Below, piece after piece: positions 24,121 to 35,703 of a stretch of 64,000 bases of DNA (position 1 is its first letter; every line of letters begins with the position of its first letter). Both the position numbers and the translations under genes were made by a program. The notes below the pieces were generated by a model. The model ran no database searches, was not told the origin of the DNA, and worked only from the letters and a program-made list of their open reading frames with translations. Source of the stretch: Rhizophagus clarus (taxonomy: Eukaryota > Glomeromycota > Glomeromycetes > Glomerales > Glomeraceae); assembly GCA_015698045.1 (NCBI GenBank), contig BLAL01000016.1, positions 372,001-436,000 of the forward strand, written 5' to 3'.

Positions 24121-25860
24121 TCTTTCAAATTAAATAGATATAATAAAATGAAAACAAGCAAACAAGTGAACATTAATTGTAAATTTGTGTAAAGAGTAGT
24201 GAATTTTTTTTATAATATTTTTTGTATAATATTTTTTTTTATTATCGATTGAAAATATAAATAAAACTTTCAGTAATTATAATTAAATGAATTAAATTAC
24301 TTTTAAATTACAATTGTATTTAAATTATAAATCTACTACTATTAATGCCCCATAAATGCTATACTTTTCAGCTATCCGATATGTGTGAAAATTATGAAAT
24401 TATGCTTATATTTCAAATACAAATAGGATATATATCGGGTATATATAGGATACTTATTAGCACTATCCGATAAGTGTATAATATCTGTCCGATATTTTTT
24501 TAAAATATATCGGGTATCCAATAAATCTATGATATGTAACCGATATTTAACTACCCAATATGTATGAGAAATGTACTCAATATGTACGTTATATGTCACC
24601 GATTTTCTGCATCCGACGGGTACATATCGGGTACCCGATATGTGTAGTATTATTAAATAGCATACACATATTTCACACATATCGGGTACATATCAGGTAC
24701 CCGATATGTACCCGATATGTACCCGATAGCATCGATTTTGACCAGTGTAAAAAGATTTAGTAAACCAGCAAATTAATAAAGATATCATAATTGTTATACT
24801 TCTGTGCGAATTAAATTTTAGAATGATGAAAATTTCAACAGCTAAGCTGAATCCAAATTAACATAACCATCCAAAATCCATTATCTAAAGCGTCCAGGTA
24901 GATACAAAATAAAAAAGATAAAAGAATATTAGCAAAGTTCACTAGAGTTTCTAAAAAGCCCATTCCTCATACCCGTTCCTTACCTTATTTGTGAGACTCT
25001 AATTCCAAAAGTGGCGTTCTTATTCCAATTCTATTCTTCCTTAGTCTTAATAAAATTATTCGCCTTTTAAAAAGTTTTTTTTAAAAAAATTTCATTTTAA
25101 AACCGAATATATATATATATATAATATATAATTTGGCTAAGAACTGGAAAAGAAATAAAATAAACTAATAAATTTTGTTTATAAAAACCGAAAAAAAGAT
25201 AATAAAATTTTGGTTATAAAAACTGATAAAAAAATTTAAAAAACTGAAAAATAAAATAAAATAAAAAAATTTAGTAATGATTGGGATCCAATCAAATTTG
25301 ATCGTTGAAACATTACGTATTACGTCAAAAAAAATGGCTATGCCGAAATTATTACGGCAGATTTTTACAGACGTAATGCCAAAAGTTTGAAACCATAATT
25401 AATTCGCGCTGAAGTATAATAGTAAGAATACTATTTAAATGTTACCTTCAAAAAACGGTATAATATAAATGGCATTATCATTGCAAGTTGGAAATAATCT
25501 GACATCATAAAGCTGGCATGGTGACTAATCGGATTTGGTAGAGTTTGGATCCGTGTATCCATGTTATCCATGGATACATATCCATAATAAAAATCTAGTA
25601 TCCGTTATCCATACAAAAATTAAGCCTGGATATGGATAATTTAAAAAAAAATTGAATGGATAATCCATATCCATGTTATCCATAGATAGTACGGATAATA
25701 CAGATAATATGGATATACGGATAATGCGGATAACACGGATAACGTGGATTATGCAGATAACATGGATAATGCAGATAATGCAGATACAGTATATGAATAA
25801 TACAGATAATACGGATAATAAGGATAATATGATATTTATACCCTATTTATTTATTAAATT

Positions 25861-28047
25861 TTAAATTTGATCAATCTCATTATAAATTTCCAGTGGAAAA
25901 ATATTACCTAAAATTTTATGATTTTTTTTTAGAAACAAAAGCTTTTCAAAGAACTTTGGCTTTAGTTGTGTACGTTTTGCTGTCATTATATTACCTGCTT
26001 GAGAAAATAACCTTTCACTAGAAGTTGAAGTAGCGGAAATTAATAAATATTTTTTGGCTAAATAAGATAAAATCGGAAATCTATTTTGATTTCCTGCCCA
26101 CCATTTATAAGGATCGGTTTTAGGAGATAATTGTTGTAATGAAAGGTAATCATTAAGTTCATTTTCAGCACTTTGACTTTCTGCAAACATATCTATAAGT
26201 AAAGAGTTATTTGATTCTAATAAATCTAAATCATCACTATTTAATGTAGTACCAGTAGCAAACTCTTCTAATTCTTTAACAAATTGATATTCATCACGCA
26301 AAAGAGAAATTATCCCTTCTTTTTTTAAACTAGAAACAAAATTGAGACTTTTTACACGTAGATCTAGCAATGCTGATATCATTCCTTCTTTTGCTGGATT
26401 TTCCCAATAATGATGTAATAAATGATATAAATTTCTTTTGACTTCTTCTTCCTTTTCTTCACAATTTAAAGGATTTTTAATCTTGATTTTTCTTTTTGTG
26501 TTTTGCATAATAATAACATCGTCATCATCACCATCTTCAAATTCAATATCATCATCAAATGCATCATCATCATTTGTTAAATCTACTACTTCAACTTCTT
26601 TAAGAATTACTTTAATTTGAAGAGTAGCCACAACATAATACATAAAAGAAGCTGTTGCATACTTTTCACCACCTAGTAATTTAGTTGCATCATAAAAAGG
26701 TTGAAGTATTTTAGTTAATTGTTTCATAAGTTTCCACTCATCATCACTAAGCATTATTTCTTTAAGACGTTTTAAATCTTTTTTTGTATCTGTATCAGAT
26801 TCACTTTCGGTACTCATAGTTGCAATTAAAATATTAATTGCATAATGAAGTTTAAGAAGACGTTCCCATGCAAGATATAACAAATTCCATCTCGTCTTCA
26901 TTTCCTGAATTGTACGCAAATACTTGTGATTTTCTGAAAAATCCTAAAAAAAGACTATATTTAGTATTATTAATATTATGAATAAATAATGAAATATATT
27001 AAAATAAATGTGAAAATAAACCTCAGTTCCATTTAAATGATATGTTTGTATTGCTTTTAACCGTTCATTTTGTTTTGGACTTATAAAAAAATTAATAAGT
27101 CGTTTTGCACGTGCTATTAAGATTTCAACTGGTATTAAACCTTTATTTACTACAAGATTTAATGTATGAGCTGCACAGGGAATCTGAAATGTATTAGGTA
27201 AAAGTCTAGAAGCAGCGACCATATTACTACCATTATCGGTAGTAATACAAATAAATTTTTTTTCCAAACCCCATTTAAAAATTAGATTCATTATTGTTCG
27301 TGCAATATTTTGACTTGTATGAGGATACTCCATATATTGACATGCTAACATTATTTCTTGTAATTCGAATTCTTTGTTAATAAATGAGCTCGTAACACCA
27401 ATATACTCTTGACGATCTCTACCAGTCCATAAATCTGTTATGATCGAACAGAATTTTATGGTATTACCAAATAATTTTATTAGTTCTTGTTTAGAATTAT
27501 TATATGCTTTAGTAATAAACTTTTTGACGTATTTGTCACTTGGAAGAGTATAATAAGGATCAAGTGTTTTAACTAAATTAATAAAACCTTCATTCTTTAA
27601 TACATAAAGTGGTTGCATATCATCAATTAAAAATTCTGTTAACGCTTCATCACACTTTCGCTTGCGCTTAGGATTTTTTGACCACTGTTTTTGAAACATT
27701 ACATCAACTTTGGCTTGAGTAGGATTACTGCTAGTATTTTCTTTTTCAGATCTAAGTATACCATGATTAGCTTCTAAATGAGACCAAAAATTACCAGTTG
27801 ATCCATCTGTATTAATTACATGCCCACATATTTTCACATCTTTGCTTGTTCTAATCTCTACATTGCAAAAGCCTTTTTTATGTTTGGGTTTTGGTGGATC
27901 CAACTTATTAAAATAATGCCATATATCTGTTTTATCCACAACTAAAACCCTTCTTTTCTTTCTTCCACTTGCTTCTGTACCAGCTATACTATCAGTTCGA
28001 GCAGAATCACTAAAATAAGCATTGTCTTCGTCATTGTTAAGTTCCAT
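25861..28047 (-). CDS. hAT transposase, 702 aa, one intron, intact
   Basis: Exon 1 is 27022-28047 and exon 2 is 25861-26943. The 78-nt intron has donor GTTTAT and acceptor TTTTTAG, phase 0. Cys61, Cys74, His90 and His95 outline a BED-type zinc finger, with atypical Cys spacing. An RKRKC basic patch follows. Catalytic-core landmarks are SIITDLWTG (Asp205), ICITTDNGSNM (Asp271) and the CAAH motif at 291-294. After the intron come KTRWN and an acidic insert of about 30 residues. The C-terminal hATC dimerisation region contains DPYKWW and SSERLFSQAGN (Glu652). Length and motif order match autonomous hAT transposases. No stop or frameshift is seen. It is expected to excise and integrate the flanking TAGAG-ended element in the nucleus. 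Confidence 0.9.
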
Positions 28048-28984
28048 TATTTAAAACACTAAAATTGCAAAAGTGAAAATGAAAAATTGAAATTAAAAAA
28101 TTTTTCGCCAAAGATCAAAAAATTGATCATTTATATTGATTGTATTATGAAACACAATTACACAACCAGAAAAATCAATTCTGAAAATTCAGAAAGAATT
28201 AATTCAAAAAATTCCCGATTCCTTCATTTTTTTTTTAAATTAAATTTACTCATTTAATAAATCTGACTTTATACATTTTTTTATTTATTTATTGATTATT
28301 AAAAAAAAATGACAAAACAAAAAATGTCATTAACTGAAAACTGGTAAAAACTAGAAATAAAATATAAAAAAATTAGTGAAATGTAAGATGAAGAAATCAA
28401 ATGGAAATAAATAAAATATACCTTCCCGAGATGCATCATCAAAATCTAAAGAATAAAGATTTGTTATAAGGATGAAACAGCAATGGTGAAATTATGAAAT
28501 AAAATCTACTAACCTACTCATTTCTCTTGATAGATCCATCTAAAACTAAGAAGACAAAGAAAGTTCAGTTAGTAAATGTAACAAGGATGAAATAGCAGAC
28601 GAAACAACAATAAAAATAAAAAAAAAGTAAAAAAAAAAAAACTAACCTACCTTTTGTTTCTCCTAATAGACTAATAAAACGTTAAAACTGTCTGAAATTA
28701 ATAAAAAAAAAAGAAAGATTGTTTAGTAATGAAACCAAGGACAAAGCAATAACGAGAATAAAAAATTAAAATTTAAAAAAGTAAAAAAAACTCAAAACAG
28801 CCTTTAGTAATTTAATTTATTCGCCTCGTTTCTTTCAATCTTTCTGAAATTTAAATTATAAAAAAAAAACCAAAAAACAAACCTTTTTTGAATGTCTGTC
28901 AGTTTAAAGAATAAAATTTAAAAATAAAAATAAATTAATAAAAAAAATAAATGAGAAATATTGCGTTTATGTAAAAAAAAATAT
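28048..28984. other. 5' non-coding part of hAT-1
   Basis: A+T-rich sequence between the transposase start and the subterminal repeats. Blocks near 28430-28690 repeat a pattern of CTAACCTAC...TTCTC followed by an A-rich tract (also reading as T-rich AG then GTTAG on the minus strand), possibly leader introns. No other gene. Confidence 0.35.
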
Positions 28985-31260
28985 TTCGGGTTATCCATGG
29001 ATATAATGGATTATCCGCATATCTGTTTATCCATGGATATAAGGATTATCCGCGGATTACTTACGGATTATCCGTACAAAATTATTTATCCAAGGATTCT
29101 ATCCAAAATAATAAAATGAGTATCCGCAATCTATTATCCGTACGGATACATGGATAACAGATACACAGATTCAAACTCTAGGATTTGGTAGACGAGACCA
29201 TTTTTTTGGTTTTTCGAATTCTTTCCAAACTTCTATAAAATCATCTTCACCTTCCCGTGAAAATAATTCACATGTCAACTTAAGAAGGCGTCTAATTTTT
29301 CCCGCGGTTGCATGATAGACATCCTGCGGAGTCTGTAAATGTCTATCCCTCTTTAAGTTATCCAAGATGCTAGGCTGCGGCCTCAGACCATATTGTGAAC
29401 CGAGATGTTTTTTTGCTGATGTACCGTTTTCTCGTAATATTTCTTTAAATTGATTATCAGTAACGTGATGATATCTCAATATTTTTTGTAGATCTTGATT
29501 AAAATCAGTTAATGAATTATAAGATACTGAACAAGTGCGACAGCCCTTCATAATATTGTGTCTTAATACCCCAGCCATATCATTTCCTTGGGGCAAATCA
29601 GCGATCACAACACCCAAATCAGCTATCACCCAAGCATCTTGGCCATTTACTTTCATTAATTTTTCTTGTTCAAATTCTTTCATTTCAGAAATAAATGGCT
29701 GGATAAACTCATTAAAATTGCCACTGAATAGGACAAATCCAAGAACAAAATAGTTTTTAAGCAATTTTCTTTCATGAGAGGGCATATTTCCGAATTGCAA
29801 GTATATGCCTCCTAATGAATGATACACATTTCTATATGTACCAAAATCATCATAATACAAATCAATAAACAATTTATACACTGGCAAAGATGATGGTGGT
29901 AATCTTAATGTGATATAGTCAGAAGGATGTTGATATGAAAATATTACATCACGAATATGCCAACGGCTTTGGTATCTATATATTATCTCAGTAATTCGTA
30001 ATGCAGTTTCAGGAACGTATTGATGCTGGTATACTATCATTACATTAGCTTTTTCAAGGACTTAGGAAATTGCAATTGTTTGATATGCCTCATTCTTCAG
30101 CCATACTTCACCAGCAATAGAACGTTCTTGCCTAACTTTTCCTTTAAAAATTTCAGGCAAATTATCATAACTTACAACTTCCTGAATTCTCAGCCGATAT
30201 TCATTATTGGCATTTTTTAAAATTGCCCTCAACCTGCCAAGTTGCCGCTCATTATTATAATGATAATAAATAAACTCACCAGATTTATATATCACTATCA
30301 TATTATAAACAAAATAATTAATATGATGGTAACAATATAGGGAATTGATAATATGATTATAAATACCTTCTAATATCTTTATTTGATCATCACCAAAAAG
30401 TGGTGATTCTCCCCACAATGTACCATGCCAATGTTCTGATTTTGTTTCAGAATCAATTCCAGGACCAAAGTACATGCACCTAAGTATTGAGGGATTATTA
30501 AGGACATACCAAATAATGTCACTAATAGAAAATTGGTATGCATTCTTTATTTCTTTAGAAATTAAAGGAGTTTTTTTTAATAAAATGGAGATAGGTTTTG
30601 CTGATATAGGAATAAGAGGAAGACGTTTTCTTCATTCTCGAAATCTTCGAATATTCTTCACTACATGGCTTGGATTGAATTTGAAATTATGAAGAACGTC
30701 AACAAGATCTTCATAAGCACTTGTAGAGATATTATGCTTTTGTAACCAGCAAAAAAGTGAAGCAGTCGTAAAATTTTCAAAATATGGAGCGAATTCTCCA
30801 TCGCCATCATAGGATGGCATTTTATTTTTATCAAGTGCTTCATCAACAATTTGACGATGATCATCACCTCCCTTTTCTGCTTCTTCTTCTTCCTCTTCTT
30901 CCTCTTCTCCTCCTTCTTCTGTCTCTTCCTCTTCTTCCTCTTCTCCTCCTCCTTCTGTTCCTTCTTCTTCCTCTTCCTCTTCATTATATAAATTATCGAA
31001 TGCATATTGTGAGATTATATCATCATCATCGTATTCATATTGTGAAATCATATCATCATCTTTATAATCATATTGAACCTCCATGTTATCATTATTTTTT
31101 GGTAAAGGCGGTGATATTTGTATGTTGGTCCGGTAAGAGTGACTAAAGGCAGTGGTTGATGAGGGTGCAAGTGTTGCAGTTCTATTAGTAAAACAATTTC
31201 GAATTCGATAACATTATTTTGATTCTTCAGTAGTGTTGTAAATATATCGTTTTCTCATGG

Positions 31261-31716
31261 TTAATTAGACTTTTATAATACGATAAGAAATTTGGTTATA
31301 AATGATAGAACCGAAGAAAATAAGTCTGATTATATATAATTTTTTGTACATTATAACGAGGAGATAAATTCAAAATACAGTGCACAATGCACGCGTTTAA
31401 TGCATAGGTTCACAAATTCATTTTCAAATTAGAGTTTTGAGTATCAGCTTATATTGGATGAAACGATTCAGATTTTAAAAGATAATTCGTCTGAAATGGA
31501 AAGCCCGATAAATTAAAAAAAAAATTTTAATGCATAATGTTATAATAAAACTCAAGAATTTTATTAAAATTTATTGCTTAAAGTAGTTATTTAGATACGA
31601 TAAACATTTATTAATATTATTGCTTGTTTATTAATCGGATTACATTCATTTATAACTGAAAATAAGAAAATTAGAATATATTAACTATAAGCAAAAATTG
31701 AAGAATAAATAATAAA
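31261..31716. other. Intergenic between transposase and charged gene, outer X
   Basis: Both flanking genes are on the minus strand. No gene is seen. The inner counterpart is 39881-40296. A+T-rich, presumably 3' UTR of the charged gene and the transposase promoter. Confidence 0.4.
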
Positions 31717-32421
31717 TATATACCGTCAAATTATTAGCGATATCAAGACCACTTCGTGACGGAATATATATATCCCTAGTGATGTGATCTAATTTCTTGA
31801 CCGCTTCAAGGTCCTTAGACTTCCAATGGATCTTGAAACTTTCATGCGTAAATTCTATTAATTTTCTAACGAATTAATTTTTTTTAATTCATTTACATCA
31901 ACGACAGCAAGTTGACATCATAGTATTTTCTTAACGACTACTTCCTCTGAGATATATTCATTGACCTCATGGTCAGAGAACTCCCTAGAATAGTAAGAAA
32001 TATAAACTCGAATAATAATAATGTTATATTATTAAACTAATAACGAAATAGTAATTACCTATTTGTTCCTTGCATGTCTTTTACAAGCAATATGATTGCT
32101 TCGTTAAATTTGTTGCGGTAATCAGTGAACTTTTTACTGGCATCTTGCACCAGTTTTTCGGCCTCTTTTTTGAATGATGCAAGGTTGAATATTTTATAAA
32201 CGAGTTGTTGTAAAGCAGAACGCAGAGGGTGTTGACTTCTTAAAAATAAACATTTCAACTTTTTGTCGAAAAGCCTATAATTGTCCTATTAATATATAAT
32301 AATATAACGTTATTAATTGTTTCCTTATCTGAAATGGCACTATTAGCCAATCATAAATTTTTCCATATGATATTACGTTATTGGTATTATCATAAGATGC
32401 AGTCTTTGAAACTCCAATATC
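31717..32421 (-). pseudogene. 3' half of the charged coiled-coil gene of outer X, cut by inner X
   Basis: Corresponds to exons 4-5 and part of exon 3 of the gene at 40297-41616. The inner X terminus follows at 32422, in the codons before DIGVSK, so exons 1, 2 and most of 3 are now 20 kb away at 52789-53375. It also differs by an indel near 31860 that produces stops (TTA GAA AAT TAA), so it was or has become non-functional. Confidence 0.75.
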
Positions 32422-33850
32422 CTTTACAGAAACTTGGGGTTCTAAGGCGACATCGATTCGATATTGATTCGAGATATTCACAATATCGTAATTGAAAATC
32501 GAATCGACATAGTTAAGTTTGAACTTAAATATGCTGATTTGATGTTGATTTGATGTTGATTTGTGACGGCATCGAATCAACATCAAATCGACACACGATT
32601 CAATATATTAATGGCATCATAGTGATATCATTAAAAGTTTAAAAAATATTAGTTTGATATCAAAACTATATTGTACTAACATCAAATCGACATCTCAAAA
32701 CTATTGTTTCAAATTTTAAATACCTACCCAATGTCAAATCGACATCAAATTAACACCTCAAGAATAGTGTTCAAATATTAAGGCATTTGCTCGACATCAA
32801 AACTATATTGTTCAAACGTTACGAGAACATCGCAGAAATTTTATTTAAATTTTAAAATACCTGCCTAACATCGTAACGACATCATACCGACATCAAATTA
32901 ACATCTCAAAAATATTGTCCAAATATTAAGACATTTGCTCAACATCAAAACTATATTGTCCAAACATTGAGACAACATCACAGAAATGTTATTTAAATTT
33001 TAAAATAGATACCCAACGTCGTAACTACATCATACCAACATCAAATCAACACCTCAAGAATATTAAGATATCTGCTCGACATCAAAACTATATTGTGCAA
33101 ACATTGAAATAACATCGCAGAAATGTTATATAATTTTTAAAATAGATACCCAACGTCGTAACTACATCATACCAACATCAAATCAACACCTCAAGAATAT
33201 TAAGATATCTGCTTGACATCAAAACTATATTGTGCAAACATTGAAATAACATCGCAGAAATGTTATTTAATTTTTAAAATATCTACTCAACGTCGTAACT
33301 ACATCATACCAACATCAAATCAACACCTCAGGAATATTGTTTCAAATATTAAAATATCTGTTCGACACCAAACCTATATTGTGCGAACATTGAGACAACA
33401 TCGCAGAAAAATTATTTCAAATTTAATATATCTACTCAATGTCGAAACTACATTGTACCAATATCAAATTAATATCTCAAGAATATAGTTTTTAAGTATT
33501 AAACGTCTGCTCGATATCAAAATTATATTGTGCAAACACTGAGACAACATCGCAAGGATATTATTTTCAAATTAAAATATCTATTAAATGTCGAAACTAT
33601 ATTGTACCAATATCTTGTTTTCAATATAAAAATTGTATTGTGTTGACGAATTGATAGTAATACGGTTTAATTAATACTTTTTGCTATAGAATAAATGTTA
33701 TTATGAAAAATAAATATTACAAAGAATAAAATATTATGAAAAATAAAATATTATGAAAAATAAAATATTATGAAAAATAAAATATTATGAAAAATAAAAT
33801 ATTAAGAAGTACAAAGTATTATGAAGAATAAAATATATGGTAGATGCTAA
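32422..33850. repeat. Left subterminal repeats of inner X
   Basis: Same 110-bp family as at 15870-17100, with one extra near-identical unit here (about 33061-33180 against 33181-33290). It ends with a 17-18 bp microsatellite (ATTATGAAAAATAAAAT) repeated five times at 33720-33800, against one or two in the outer copy. Confidence 0.7.
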
Positions 33851-33859
33851 TAAATCGAA

Positions 33860-35450
33860 AGGACAACTTTAGGAACCATCGATAGTAAACTTCTATAATG
33901 TATCTGATATTGCAGTAGTATACTGCAAAGAAATCAAGAAAGCCCTACCAAACGGAATATTTGGAAAATGATGTTAATTATCGTCGCAATGTTTTAGCTT
34001 GCTAATTAATGATCCTGGAATTTTACCTATCACATCGGCTATATCACATCGGCATTAGAAATAATCATTCATCATCTTTCAATGACGTACCGTACCCACA
34101 TTTTTGACTCCAATGACCGTTTCTCGTCTAATCAACTTCTTACTCACGTGGAACTAAATATAGTATTATTTTTGCCATTGACATCATAGAAATACCATAT
34201 ACAAAGCAATGTAGCAATTAATCATAATACATTAGCGTTTGACATACCTCATTGCCTATCTGGACCAAATATTTTTCTTATTTTACGTGGCGTTATCACA
34301 ATTTCTTTTTCGCCTTTTTCGCAAAGAATTGGTCAGAAATTACGTACTAATTACATGTTTTAAAACACTCATCAATGACCATATGCACAAACTTGATTTG
34401 ACCGTCGAGACCTTACCATGACTGATAATCATATTATATAAAGATCCTTGGTCACTTTAATCTATACTTTCGTGTAGAAGGATTTTAGCCAGGCTAGGGT
34501 CCGTGCGGTATCCAAGTTTTCACCGTAGTTATATTTTTTTCAACGTTTCTCTGTGTAATAGATAAAGAATTGTTTAATAAAATCAAGTTATGCTTCAAGT
34601 CTAGTCAGTGCCTTGGTATAACAAAGTCATGATTAATAATGACAACAGAAAACCTAATTTAATTCACAATAAACATCAGAAGCTACACCCTGTAACAATC
34701 TCTGACAAGTTTGCAAAAACAAAACGCAAAAAATATGATTACTGTGACCCGAATAAATTAAGACTTACCTGAATATAACAAACCTTTAGTTGTGTTATTG
34801 CCGAAATTTGTAATAAGCAAAATATATATAAAAAAAAAAATTCGAATCTGACATAAACAATCACTTACGTTCTTCATTGATGAAATGGAGATAGTTTTCT
34901 TTTTTGGTTGTAGCCATGCACTTCTAAATAACCTAGAAACAAAGTTCTTTTGGGCCCTTTCTGCACGTACCACTCGACGTGTCTTAGGACGTGTCAGAGC
35001 TTATGTAATTTGTTTCTTATTTGAATTGCCTCGAGATGGGTAATAAATTCAGACAGAAATGTAAAGACTAGAGAGAATAATATACAAATATGAAACAAGT
35101 TTCCTGAAGACAAAAAAGAAATAGTAAATCAAAGAAAACACGTCTTTATGATTGTAAACTACGGAAGAGAAATTTTTATTTTTTGCGGAACTTGTTTATC
35201 TATTATATGCTACAATAACAGTCTTGATTGGACAATCAGGATGGTGACACATGATGGTTTAATTTCTTCTTCACGGATTCGCGGTCGTTTCGACAGATAT
35301 TTAGATAAGCAGGTCTCGTCTTCTTGTTCTCCCTAATGTGGCAAATGTGGAAAGAGATGGGTTTTATTTTACTTTAGGATTAGAAAGTTCAAATCATACG
35401 TTTTTATTAAAAAAAAACTAATTGTAATTAAGTATCGTCTCAAATATCAT
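33860..35450 (-). other. Accessory gene or remnant of X (unrecognised), minus strand
   Basis: Two splice-bounded coding-like blocks are retained in both X copies. The first is 35213-35332, after a TAG acceptor, starting GEQEDETCLSKYLSKRPR with many charged residues. The second is 34869-34999, between an AAG acceptor and a GTAAGT donor, Arg/Lys-rich, with FVSRLFRSAWLQPKKKT. A third possible block (about 34457-34525) reads ARTLAWLKSFYTKV then a stop. I could not join them in one phase without internal stops, so it may be decayed or have more introns. No family recognised. It lies downstream of the transposase, towards the left end. Confidence 0.4.
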
Positions 35451-35703
35451 TAAAACATCGCTTCGATGTCATCACAATATCGATCAACCATATTTTTCTT
35501 TTTGTACTGCGAATATTGCAAAAATGAAAAAAAAAAATTATAATTGTTATTTATACTAACTGAATCGTTAGCAATAATTATATTGATACTATCAGTAGAT
35601 AAAAAAAAAATAACGTTTTGTTTAAAAATATAAAACACATAGTAACTATGATATTGAATAAATACTACCACGAACGAAATTGTACAAAATAAACAAAAAT
35701 TAA

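Larger units (their letters stand above)
20195..24747. mobile_element. CACTG-ended DNA transposon, 4,553 bp, carrying a Myb/SANT gene
   Basis: The ends begin CACTGGTCAAAATC on both sides. The similarity extends about 38 bp with a few mismatches through TATC(A/G)GGTACATATCGGG. The flanks are TAA at 20192-20194 and 24748-24750. The inner copy of X has the unoccupied site (GGCTTTAAAAAGATTT near 36970), so the insertion and its 3-bp duplication are directly demonstrated. Both ends hold arrays of ATATCGGGTACCCGATATG-type palindromes (20215-20420 and 24420-24730). The CACT(G) terminus and subterminal repeats fit the CMC/EnSpm group. The TAA duplication plus an internal Myb/SANT gene would also fit PIF/Harbinger logic. 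No transposase is seen, so it is non-autonomous or a cargo-bearing derivative. Confidence 0.85.
25540..29180 (-). mobile_element. hAT transposon hAT-1, 3,641 bp, apparently autonomous
   Basis: The ends start TAGAGTTTGGATCCGTG on the left and, read from the right, TAGAGTTTGAATCTGTG. The 8-bp target duplication GGATTTGG is at 25532-25539 and 29181-29188. The inner X copy has the uninterrupted site at about 37775. Both termini (25545-25860 and 28985-29165) are packed with ATCCATGGATA / CGGATAA(T/C) motifs in both orientations, likely transposase-binding repeats. It encodes a full transposase with one intron. It interrupts the transposase of outer X after the RLPNP codons. Confidence 0.92.
18936..31260 (-). 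pseudogene. tnp2/Plavaka-like transposase of outer X, broken and interrupted
   Basis: Minus-strand gene read from about 31257 down to 18936, split by a hAT (25540-29180) and a CACTG-ended element (20195-24747). The 5' part (29189-31257) contains the acidic Glu-rich run, FIDLYYDDFGTYRNVYH and DLPQGNDMAGVLRH, the hallmark block of tnp2-type (CACTA/Plavaka) transposases. The 3' part (18936-20194) ends with HPVLECPLYYL and KVHFIHNC. Nonsense changes relative to the inner copy are seen near 31215, at about 30632 (Trp to TGA), at 30062-30064 (Gln to TAA) and near 19760 (Arg to TGA), plus a 1-nt deletion near 19920. Conversely it keeps Gln where the inner copy has TAG at 37928. The hAT landed right after the RLPNP codons. 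Confidence 0.75.

Noticed and set aside
25673-25864. NTDNTDNM-type repetitive peptide
   Set aside because: Translation of the CGGATAA-type subterminal repeats of hAT-1.
30632-31146. Lys/Arg-rich and Leu-rich frames over the Glu-rich run of the transposase
   Set aside because: Shadows of a GAA/GAG-rich codon run; the Glu-rich frame is continuous with the conserved transposase.
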